From SB15 sp964557285 (GTDB lineage Bacteria; Chloroflexota; Anaerolineae; Aggregatilineales; J027), in the NCBI GenBank assembly GCA_964557285.1, contig CAZKZS010000109.1, positions 1 to 14,215 on the forward strand: 14,215 bases of DNA. Reading direction: 5' to 3'. The notes beneath the pieces are model-generated. The model did no database searches and was not told the DNA's origin. It saw only the letters and a program-made list of their open reading frames with translations. Of the stretch, positions 6,922 through 14,215 are shown piece by piece (within the stretch, counting starts at the first letter, position 1; each line of letters opens with the position of its first letter). A program made the translations under genes and the position numbers.

Positions 6922-7434
6922 ATGCAGGAATTTATAAATTTTCTTGGATTTATCAATACACAGCTTTACAGCAAGGAAATTCCCCGGTTGGAAAGTATGC
7001 TGATGCCTGCTAACTTCAGCAGCCTGGTTGGGGAGTTTATCATCTCAGTGCTGCCTAAATACTGCACAACACTGGTGAAAAACCGCTATCACAACGGACA
7101 TCCCGATTTGATTCCAGCAGGCAGGTTTGAAAATAATGCAGTGCAACATGCGAGTGAAGGGATAGAAATTAAGGCATCACGCTATCGGAGTGGCTGGCAA
7201 GGACACAACCCGGAGAACGTCTGGCTGATGGTTTTTGTTTTTGAAAGCAACCGTCCCTCTGATATTTTACCGCCTCAACCTTTCCGTTTTATTGAAGTGC
7301 TTGGCGCAGTCCTCACACTTGACGACTGGCGTTTTTCAGGCCGTTCCGAAACCAGCCGCCGCACGATTACCGCCAGCGTCATAAAATCGGGATACGATAA
7401 AATGGCTGCCAACTGGATTTACAGAGCAACTTGA
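6922..7434 (+). CDS. putative type II restriction endonuclease (PD-(D/E)XK)
   Basis: This 170-aa frame runs from ATG 6922 to TGA 7434. It shows a textbook nuclease core: GHPDLIPAG with PD at 61-62, then GIEIKAS with E82-x-K84 twenty residues on, and E38 in LVGEFI as a possible helix-A acid. Family-like segments follow: GWQGHNPENVWLMVF (91-105) and FSGRSETSRRTITASV (138-153). There is no helicase or translocase domain, so this would be a stand-alone cleavage subunit. The cognate methyltransferase gene overlaps it tail to tail by 16 nt (7419-7434). No Shine-Dalgarno precedes ATG 6922, and the frame continues upstream past a TAG to 6811, so the gene may be broken. The catalytic core is intact, but activity without the N-terminal 36 residues is doubtful. 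Recognition sequence unknown. Confidence 0.7.
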   Translation: MQEFINFLGFINTQLYSKEIPRLESMLMPANFSSLVGEFIISVLPKYCTTLVKNRYHNGHPDLIPAGRFENNAVQHASEGIEIKASRYRSGWQGHNPENVWLMVFVFESNRPSDILPPQPFRFIEVLGAVLTLDDWRFSGRSETSRRTITASVIKSGYDKMAANWIYRAT

Positions 7435-8343
7435 GAGGTTGTATTTTTTACAGCCAGTTGTTTTAAAGCCGGAACAGCCGTTTGACTCATTTCAAAATAA
7501 GCTGCGTGGCGCTCAATGCCGATACAGGCTGCCCCCACCGCTTCCGCCGCCGCTACAGTAGAGCCAGCCCCCNNNNNNNNNNTCCACCACGATTCCTATA
7601 CCAAGCGGCAGCGCCGCATAAACCAGAGGACGCAAAAATGATTGGGGTTTCAGGCTGGGATGCGGAGCGATTTTTTTCTCGCGCTGTGGGGTGCGTTCGC
7701 TCAAAATCACATCGTTAAACGGGCTTCCATCAGGAGTCCGACGCAGCCCGCCGGTCTGGAAGTCACGCAGGCATTGAGCAACTGTCATCCGGGGGGGAAG
7801 GGGTTTTCTGAAAATGCCCCAGGGTTCATAACACCCGCGCGGCAGGGTAACTACGGAGGGGAATTCCTGTTCTACGTTTTTGGGTCTATCGCCGCCGCGC
7901 AGTGTCCGTACCAGTCGAATCAGTTCTCCACGAAATTCTAATCCGCCCTGCACCAGCGCCGAAAAGACAAACTGGGAAAGATAAGCGTTGCTGGCAATGA
8001 ACACATGTCCACCGGGGCGTAACCCCCGAAGCGCCGCTTTTGCCCATTCATCAAAAAAGCAGCGAAGCTTTTCGCGTTCTTTGTCCGTTAACGCCGTAAA
8101 ACGGGGCAGAGGAGAACGCTGATGCCCGTCAAAAGAAGGTGGAATTCGCCAGATACTCCCTTTTCCATTTTCCCGCTTGGAAAGCTGCTCCACTTCAAAT
8201 TCTTTTATCCCATAAGGCGGGTCCGTCACAATCGCATGGATGCTGTTTTCGGGAATTTTTGCCAGCCATTCAAAACAATCTGCATGAATCAGCAGCGATT
8301 GTCCAAGTGCATGAACGGGAAAATCAAAGGCAAATGCTTGCAT
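7419..8343 (-). CDS. DNA methyltransferase, beta-class amino type (frame interrupted by N gap)
   Basis: This is the modification partner of the adjacent nuclease and probably forms N6-methyladenine or N4-methylcytosine. It starts at ATG 8343 with GGAG and a 5-nt spacer. DPPY (41-44) is motif IV, LRPGGHVFIASN (108-119) follows, then a target-recognition region with LRGGDRPKN (148-156) and EPWGIFRKPL (173-182), then HPSLKPQSFLR (228-238). Motif I is C-terminal, the beta-class order. The 10 Ns at 7573-7582 break motif I. Read literally, the frame ends after a glycine-rich nonsense tail at 7513. In the shifted frame, 7571-7422 encodes GAGSTVAAAEAVGAACIGIE and onward to a TAA at 7421-7419. A gap of 9 bases rather than 10 restores D-P-F-x-GAGST and a 307-aa protein. 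Confidence 0.9.
7573..7582. other. assembly gap (10 Ns), true length inferred as 9
   Basis: Ten undetermined bases lie inside motif I of the methyltransferase. Upstream sequence (minus strand) ends ..IVV plus GA, and downstream resumes with G-GGG-GCT-GGC-TCT-ACT, encoding x-G-A-G-S-T. Only a gap of 9 (or 9 plus or minus a multiple of 3) joins the two frames, and 9 exactly fits D-P-F-x. The 10 Ns are therefore probably a scaffolding placeholder. Confidence 0.9.
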
Positions 8344-8367
8344 CTTGTCTCCAAATTACCTGCCAGC

Positions 8368-8376
8368 ATTATAACA
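8368..8376 (-). promoter_or_regulatory. extended -10 promoter of the methyltransferase gene
   Basis: On the minus strand, TGTTATAAT is a perfect TATAAT preceded by the TGn extension, 24 bp upstream of the ATG at 8343. No good -35 lies at 16-18 bp, which is usual for extended -10 promoters. Transcription would begin near 8361 and give a short leader carrying the GGAG ribosome-binding site. Confidence 0.6.
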
Positions 8377-8394
8377 AAAACGGCGGGGAGTCAT

Positions 8395-8414
8395 TGTCCA
8401 AGCGTAACTGGACA
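8395..8414. promoter_or_regulatory. inverted repeat between divergent promoters (possible operator)
   Basis: TGTCCA (8395-8400) and TGGACA (8409-8414) are perfect 6-bp inverted arms with an 8-bp spacer. The right arm coincides with the proposed -35 of the nadD promoter, and the left arm lies 19-24 bp upstream of the methyltransferase -10 element. A repressor bound here could affect both genes. Short arms make chance occurrence plausible. Confidence 0.3.
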
Positions 8415-8437
8415 GTCCATCTGTCGCATGGCATACT
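8409..8437 (+). promoter_or_regulatory. sigma70-like promoter of the nadD operon
   Basis: TGGACA (8409-8414; five of six consensus bases) and CATACT (8432-8437; four of six) are 17 bp apart. Transcription would start near 8444, leaving a leader of about 23 nt that contains AAGGAAG just before the TTG start at 8467. This supports the TTG start over the upstream in-frame ATG at 8428, which lies within the promoter. Confidence 0.5.
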
Positions 8438-8466
8438 CTTTCGGCGACGCAATAAAGGAAGCCCAT

Positions 8467-9063
8467 TTGAAACTCGGTATTTTTGGCGGCACATTTAACC
8501 CTCCCCACATCGGACATTTGATTCTGGCGGAAACCGCCGCCGATACCCTGAATCTCGATTTTGTCTATTTTGTGCCTGCTGCCGAACCTCCGCACAAGGT
8601 CGGCGTGCCGCGTGCCAGTGTTGACCACCGCCTGCAGATGGTTGAAGTAGCCATCGCAGGCAACCATCGGTTTCAACTGTCGCGGCTGGATGTTGACCGC
8701 CCCGGCCCGCATTATGCGGTGGATATGGTTGCTATGTTCCAGGAACAGCACCCTGAGGCGGAATTGTATTTTCTGATGGGCAGCGATTCCTTGCGCGATT
8801 TACTGGACTGGCATCACCCGCATCTGCTGGTTGAGCGTTCCAAAATTGTGGTCATGTCGCGTCCGGTGATTCCGCCGGACATGGATTTGTTATATGCGGC
8901 ACTTCCTTTGCTGCGTCACAAACTGATTTCCATTAGTTCACCTGAAATTGATATTTCCTCCACCAACATTGTGGCACGGATTCGGAACGGCCAGTCTGTT
9001 CGCTACCGCCTGCCGGAGGAAGTACGGGAGTATATTTTCCAGCATGGACTCTATCAAAGTTAA
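8467..9063 (+). CDS. nadD: nicotinate-nucleotide adenylyltransferase
   Basis: NadD transfers AMP from ATP to nicotinate mononucleotide, giving deamido-NAD in NAD biosynthesis. The chosen TTG start at 8467 gives 198 aa, normal for the family. It follows AAGGAAG with good spacing and places KLGIFGGTFNPPHIGH at residues 2-17, as in other NadD proteins. Key motifs are GGTFNPPHxGH (7-17, nucleotidyltransferase HxGH), LMGSDSLRDLLDWHHP, and ISSTNIVARIRNG near the C-terminus (the ISSTxxR ATP-binding signature). In-frame sequence upstream to 8122 runs through the methyltransferase gene and is not coding. The last 20 bases overlap the start proposed for the solute-binding gene. It is the first gene of a three-gene plus-strand operon. 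Confidence 0.95.
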   Translation: MKLGIFGGTFNPPHIGHLILAETAADTLNLDFVYFVPAAEPPHKVGVPRASVDHRLQMVEVAIAGNHRFQLSRLDVDRPGPHYAVDMVAMFQEQHPEAELYFLMGSDSLRDLLDWHHPHLLVERSKIVVMSRPVIPPDMDLLYAALPLLRHKLISISSPEIDISSTNIVARIRNGQSVRYRLPEEVREYIFQHGLYQS

Positions 9064-10849
9064 TCACATTCGCACCAACCGGGACACGGCATTGCCGTGT
9101 CCCTACTTTGGATGGTCTAAACGTTTTTTTGTTCTGCTTGCAGTGCTAATGGTGCTGTTTGCAGCTTCGATTCCGGGATTCGCGCAAGAGCCTGTACCCA
9201 CCCTTGTGCCGCCGACTCTCGTCCCAACACAGCCCGCCGATGCCCCCGTGCTGGCGAGTCATTCTGGTATTGCTACCATGCAGCAGGAAGGCATTTTCCG
9301 TGTGGGCGCTCGTTACAACATGTTTCCTTTTTCCTATCTGGATGACAGTGGCAAACTGACCGGATATGAGGTGGAACTTGTCCGCGCTATTGCCACGGAA
9401 TTGGGCGTGCAGGTCGAATTTATGCAGGTGACGGGCGAAAATGAACTTGAAGAACTGCTGACTGGACGGGTTGACGCGCTGATTGGAGAGCAGATTATTA
9501 CCCGCCCTGCCGAACAGTTTGTCGAATTTACGCATCCGCATTACCTCAACAAACAAAGCATGGTCGTGCGTTTTGACTCGCCGTACCAGACGCTACAGGA
9601 TTTAAACGGCAAAGCGGTGGCGGTGGTTAAACTTAGCCAGGGCGAAACGGCGACCCAATGGATGATTACCCACGAAAAAGCCGTCCGTGACCCGAATTTT
9701 AGCTACGACCTGCGTCCGTATTACACTGAAAAAGAAGCGCTGGATGCACTGGAACGCGGCGAAGTTGAAGCCATGGTCGGGGAACTGGATAATTTAACAC
9801 GGGCAGGGCGTCAGGGGATGCGTCTGATTGAGCAGCCCGTCCAGCTTGATCCCTATGCTATCGCGGTGCGCCGCTATGATGTCAATTTGCGGAATGCGCT
9901 GAATCGGTCTGTGCAGCGTTTATTTGCCAGTGGCAGCCTGACGAGTTTATACATCCAGTGGTTTCAGGATAAAAATCAGGATCAGGCGCGTGATTATTTT
10001 AATGTGCTGCTGCCTGTCTACGAGAATGTGCTGGAAGATGCCCGCACCCTGCAAGATTTTCCGCCCGATGTGCCGATTCCCCAGACCTCAATTGTTGACC
10101 GCATCAAGGCAGGCGAAGCGCTCACGGTAGCGGGTCTGAGTTTAAGCACCGATGCCGGCGCCGTAGACAACATGCTTGACCCATTTAATAAGGCCATCAT
10201 AGATGAATTGGCACGGCGGTGGGGCGTGACGGTAAACTATATCCCAGGTACGGCTACCAACAGCGTCGAGTATATGGTCAATGGGCAGGCCATGATAGCG
10301 GTAGGGGTCACGCCGCGCTGGGACGGCGCAGACCGTTTTGATTATTCGCGTCCCTATGCTTCTCATGGCGAACGGCTGATGGTGCTGGAAGGCAGCCGTT
10401 TTGGAGGATTTAGCGATTTTCGCGGCGGGACGTATATCGGCTTCTGGTACGAAGATGAAAATGACCGCGCCCGCATTGAGCAAATCGCAGAAGCGCTGCG
10501 GGTGCGCCCTACAGTTTACGAATTTCGCTCGACCAGTGAAATTGTCGATATGTTTGGGGATCGTACCGTCGAAGGCTTATTTGGGGATACGCTGCGCCTG
10601 TTTGCCATCCAGAAGGCAACGCAAAATTCCGGCCTGCCGTTTAAGATTCTGGATGAGCAGTACAGCTATGTGCCGCTTGCAATTGCCCTGCCGCGTAACG
10701 ATGCGAAATTCCGGTCACTGGTGGACTGGACGCTGCAAGATATGTTTCTGGATGGCACGTATCAGCGTATTTACAATGAAACTTTTGGTTTTGGTGAGCC
10801 GCTTGTGATGCTCACCTGGCCCGGAGATGGTAGCTTTTTGATGGACTAA
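9044..10849 (+). CDS. secreted protein with two tandem family 3 solute-binding domains
   Basis: From ATG 9044 the product has 601 aa. A signal sequence (FFVLLAVLMVLFAASIPGFA, 28-47) is followed by a probable signal peptidase I site before QE. There is no lipobox Cys. A Pro-rich linker (50-66) leads to domain 1 (about 83-308), of amino acid-binding SBP_bac_3 type, with RVGARYNMFPFSYLDDSG then GYEVELVRAIATELGV. Domain 2 (about 350-590) has the same fold but is more divergent: DPFNKAIIDELARRWGV, VGVTPRWDGADRFDYSRPY, MFLDGTYQRIYNETFG. No membrane domain, kinase or permease follows. It probably senses or captures small polar solutes outside the membrane. The start is uncertain: the long N-terminal region (RTNRDTALPCPY) is translated from a palindromic repeat. 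TTG 9092 is the main alternative, and neither start has an ideal ribosome-binding site. Confidence 0.82.
   Translation: MDSIKVNHIRTNRDTALPCPYFGWSKRFFVLLAVLMVLFAASIPGFAQEPVPTLVPPTLVPTQPADAPVLASHSGIATMQQEGIFRVGARYNMFPFSYLDDSGKLTGYEVELVRAIATELGVQVEFMQVTGENELEELLTGRVDALIGEQIITRPAEQFVEFTHPHYLNKQSMVVRFDSPYQTLQDLNGKAVAVVKLSQGETATQWMITHEKAVRDPNFSYDLRPYYTEKEALDALERGEVEAMVGELDNLTRAGRQGMRLIEQPVQLDPYAIAVRRYDVNLRNALNRSVQRLFASGSLTSLYIQWFQDKNQDQARDYFNVLLPVYENVLEDARTLQDFPPDVPIPQTSIVDRIKAGEALTVAGLSLSTDAGAVDNMLDPFNKAIIDELARRWGVTVNYIPGTATNSVEYMVNGQAMIAVGVTPRWDGADRFDYSRPYASHGERLMVLEGSRFGGFSDFRGGTYIGFWYEDENDRARIEQIAEALRVRPTVYEFRSTSEIVDMFGDRTVEGLFGDTLRLFAIQKATQNSGLPFKILDEQYSYVPLAIALPRNDAKFRSLVDWTLQDMFLDGTYQRIYNETFGFGEPLVMLTWPGDGSFLMD
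9081..9106. repeat. palindromic dispersed-repeat remnant, copy C
   Basis: GGGACACGGCA (9081-9091) and TGCCGTGTCCC (9093-9103) are perfect 11-bp arms around one base, followed by TAC. The right end CCCTAC matches the termini of copies A and B (GCCCCTAC). The left end has lost the matching GTA. It sits just past the nadD stop (9063) and within the proposed 5' end of the solute-binding gene, where it encodes RDTALPCPY. As RNA it would be a stable hairpin between the two genes. Confidence 0.75.
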
Positions 10850-10862
10850 ACAAAGGATTGCT

Positions 10863-12200
10863 GTGGTTAAAAGTACAGATTTAGAGGGTGTTGTCCGCCA
10901 CAGCGAACTGCAAATTGCGACCTTCTGGCAGCGTATGGCTGCCGACTTAATAGACCTGCTGCTGCTGCTGTTGTTTTTTTTTCTGCTTGGCCTGCTGTTT
11001 CCGGAGTATTTCTTTAGCATCGGCCCCGGCGGGCGTATTTTTAGTTTCGGAATCAGCGTTGCCTATTTTGGCCTGTTGGGGTCGCGGCATGGCCGGGGAC
11101 AAACCTTCGGCAAACGCCTGCTGAAAATTACCGTCGTAAATGCTCAGGGTCAATATCTACTCAAACGACGCTCGTTTATTCGTGCGGGAATTTTATTTGC
11201 CCTGCTGAGCATCAACGGATGGGCGATGCCGCCCCTGAGTACCACGACGGTAGGGCTGCTAGCACAGGGAACGTTAACCATCGGCGGGCTGCTGGCGCTG
11301 GCCTATAGTTATCTCTTTAACCTTGAAACCCGTCAGGGCCCGCACGACCTCATCACCGATACCTATGTTGCCCGGATTCCCCCGAAAAACGGGCTGCCCG
11401 CCCCCTACCGCCCCCGCGTTCATGAACGGATTGTCGCTATCTTATTTGCGCTTGGGGCGGCTGTAACCGGCCTGGGATATATTGTCATCAATGAGGGGTT
11501 TCTGGATAGCCGTTTGCAGGGTATTTTGAATTTGCAGCATCAACTTTCGGCAGACGAGCGTTTTTTTTCGGTCAGCATTAGCTACATTCCCGAATCGGAA
11601 CAGTTAAGTGTGCGGGGCTGGTATAAAAAAAGCTGCACTCCCGAAGTCTGTGATGCCCTCATCCAGGATTTAGTGTATGAAATTCTGGTACACTATCTTC
11701 CCATTGATTCCATTGAAACCCTTGAAATCATCATTTTTAACCGTATTGATGTGAATCTGATGCTGAGAATCGATGTGGAAAATTACAATTTACGCATCCT
11801 CCGCACCCGGAACGCTTCCCCGGCGGTCTGGCGGCTTACACTGGCTGAAAATAAACTGGCGGCGGGCAACCGCTTTCTCGAACAACAGGACTACGACGCG
11901 GCGGTAGCCACTTATACACAAGCGGTCACGGTAGCGCCTGCCTTTGCTTCAGGGTATTACAATCGCGGGCTGGTGTACGAAATTCAGGGGCAGTATCAGC
12001 TTGCCATTGAGGATTTAACGCGGGCTGCCGCGCTGGATGAACGGCTGGTGAATGCGTATGGGGTGCGCGGCAGAGTTTTTTATACGATTGGCAACTACCC
12101 GCAGGCGCTGGATGATTTGCGCCTGTATAAAAGTTTTGTGGGCGACAACATGCCGCCCGATTTGCAGGCCATTTTAGACGAACTGGAAAAAGATTTTTAA
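10863..12200 (+). CDS. RDD-domain membrane protein with C-terminal TPR repeats
   Basis: This 445-aa protein starts at GTG 10863, with AAAGGA 5 nt upstream, 13 nt after the previous stop. An RDD domain spans about 18-171: the first helix carries R24 and D28/D31, GRGQTFGKRLLKITVV (77-92) is the family signature, and HDLITDTYVA (161-170) closes the domain. Membrane helices are predicted at about 28-47, 58-73, 106-120, 130-152 and 187-209. Residues 215-320 form a region I cannot assign, containing a Cys pair (C258, C263). Two to three TPR units follow: about 326-359, 363-392 and 397-425, with ALDDLR at 415-420. TPRs suggest protein-protein contacts. Co-transcription with the double solute-binding protein suggests the two act together at the membrane, but that is inference. 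The first helix is encoded by five CTG codons and a nine-T run. Confidence 0.8.
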   Translation: MVKSTDLEGVVRHSELQIATFWQRMAADLIDLLLLLLFFFLLGLLFPEYFFSIGPGGRIFSFGISVAYFGLLGSRHGRGQTFGKRLLKITVVNAQGQYLLKRRSFIRAGILFALLSINGWAMPPLSTTTVGLLAQGTLTIGGLLALAYSYLFNLETRQGPHDLITDTYVARIPPKNGLPAPYRPRVHERIVAILFALGAAVTGLGYIVINEGFLDSRLQGILNLQHQLSADERFFSVSISYIPESEQLSVRGWYKKSCTPEVCDALIQDLVYEILVHYLPIDSIETLEIIIFNRIDVNLMLRIDVENYNLRILRTRNASPAVWRLTLAENKLAAGNRFLEQQDYDAAVATYTQAVTVAPAFASGYYNRGLVYEIQGQYQLAIEDLTRAAALDERLVNAYGVRGRVFYTIGNYPQALDDLRLYKSFVGDNMPPDLQAILDELEKDF

Positions 12201-12217
12201 CACTGTATGGCTTCAGA

Positions 12218-12300
12218 GGCGGACCGTAGGGGCAGGAACAAGCGAACCTCGTGAGTGATGCCTGCCCGAAAAAGGGCGGGAATCGTCCCCGCCCCTACAT
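12218..12300. repeat. GC-rich dispersed hairpin repeat, copy B
   Basis: This copy matches copy A at 2-88 in the same orientation. Differences are concentrated in the middle, including a three-base or longer deletion before the hairpin. Outer arms GTAGGGGC (12226-12233) and GCCCCTAC (12291-12298) are inverted. Inside, GGGCAGG (12230-12236) pairs with CCTGCCC (12261-12267) and GGGCGGG (12274-12280) with CCCGCCC (12288-12294). It fills the space between the convergent ends of the RDD-TPR gene (12200) and glnS (12309), so it could serve both as a transcript-end structure. No U-tract is seen. Confidence 0.8.
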
Positions 12301-12308
12301 GCATCTCC

Positions 12309-14000
<1,692 letters not shown>

Positions 14001-14029
14001 GCGACTCCTACTCTGTTTTTTTGGCGTCT

Positions 14030-14035
14030 ATTGTA
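14030..14035 (-). promoter_or_regulatory. possible -10 element of glnS
   Basis: TACAAT on the minus strand lies 30 bp upstream of the glnS ATG and would give a leader of about 22 nt that includes the AGGAG site. The hexamer at 17 bp upstream is a poor -35, so this is tentative. The rest of 14036-14120 is AT-rich with no recognisable feature; no G/C hairpin plus U-tract ends the upstream gene. Confidence 0.35.
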
Positions 14036-14120
14036 GTGGGTTTTGCAAGCCTCATTCTAGGTGATGAAGGATACAAACTGCCACTTTTATTAATACATAA
14101 AATTATTATCTTGCCATAAT

Positions 14121-14215
14121 CTAGCCACCTTGACACATATTATCACAAGGAATACCATCTTTATCTCTATCTAAACGCGTATTCCCTTCTCTTAAACAGG
14201 CATACGCCTGCTCAC
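14121..14215 (-). CDS. excalibur calcium-binding domain protein, C-terminal fragment
   Basis: On the minus strand the window edge enters a reading frame of 30 residues that ends at TAG (14123-14121). It reads EQAYACLREG then NTRLDRDKDGIPCDNMCQGG. The core DxDxDGxxC(E/D), here D15-R-D17-K-D19-G-I-P-C23-D24, and the upstream Cys are the excalibur signature. That is an extracellular EF-hand-like Ca2+-binding motif with a disulphide, usually at the C-terminus of secreted or surface proteins and some thermonuclease-like nucleases. The rest of the protein is outside the window, so its main domain is unknown. It is upstream of glnS on the same strand, 120 bp away. Confidence 0.75.
   Translation of the reverse strand, partial: EQAYACLREGNTRLDRDKDGIPCDNMCQGG

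Noticed and set aside
7513..7572. Literal glycine-rich C-terminus of the methyltransferase
   Set aside because: It is an artefact of reading through 10 Ns; the alternative frame gives a proper motif I and a normal tail.
8122..8466. N-terminal extension of nadD (115 extra residues, including ATG 8428)
   Set aside because: It runs antisense through the methyltransferase gene and through the proposed promoter. The TTG at 8467 has a good ribosome-binding site and places the NadD motif at the normal N-terminal position.
8948..9043. Longer start (TTG 8948) for the solute-binding protein
   Set aside because: It lies inside nadD in another frame, has no signal-peptide character and would bury the hydrophobic core far from the N-terminus.
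10956..10982. Five CTG codons followed by a nine-T run in the RDD-TPR gene as a phase-variation switch
   Set aside because: The run encodes a plausible Leu/Phe membrane helix, is far from a typical promoter or start switch, and gives no direct sign of variation. A T8 run at 11561-11568 in the same gene is equally ordinary.

Overview
The window looks like a chromosomal contig from an uncultured Chloroflexota bacterium, probably of the Anaerolineae type. This is inferred from the gene content (a TM-anchored baseplate J-like protein, a Uma2 nuclease, an NSAR-type MenC beside a COG3375 GNAT), moderate GC content and GC-rich dispersed palindromes. No rRNA or other taxonomic marker is present. A 10-N run at 7573-7582 shows a draft assembly.

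Layout. 2-88: copy A of a GC-rich hairpin repeat. 94-1659 (-): membrane-anchored baseplate J-like protein. 1732-2340 (+): Uma2 endonuclease, whose stop codon overlaps that of proC. 6726 down to 2337 (-): a five-gene run of a small membrane protein, an atypical SDR, a GNAT acyltransferase, an NSAR/OSBS enolase-superfamily enzyme and proC. 6811-8343: a tail-to-tail restriction-modification pair. 8467-12200 (+): nadD, a secreted protein with two solute-binding domains, and an RDD-TPR membrane protein. 12218-12300: repeat copy B. 14000-12309 (-): glnS. 14121 to the edge (-): the C-terminus of an excalibur-domain protein.

The most interesting parts are these. (1) The restriction-modification pair. 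A PD-(D/E)XK nuclease gene appears to be cut by an in-frame TAG. Its beta-class methyltransferase is hidden at the 3' end because the artificial N run shifts the frame. Reading the other frame past the gap restores GAGST and a 45-residue tail ending at 7419, 16 bases inside the nuclease gene, and implies a true gap of 9 bases. (2) The GNAT/NSAR pair, which resembles the D-to-L amino acid conversion pathway known from Geobacillus. (3) A palindromic repeat that appears to have been absorbed into the 5' end of the solute-binding gene. (4) The pairing of a double solute-binding protein with an RDD-TPR membrane protein, with no transporter or kinase in sight.

No tRNA, rRNA, CRISPR, IS element or prophage module was found. 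No stretch over 300 bases lacks a gene.
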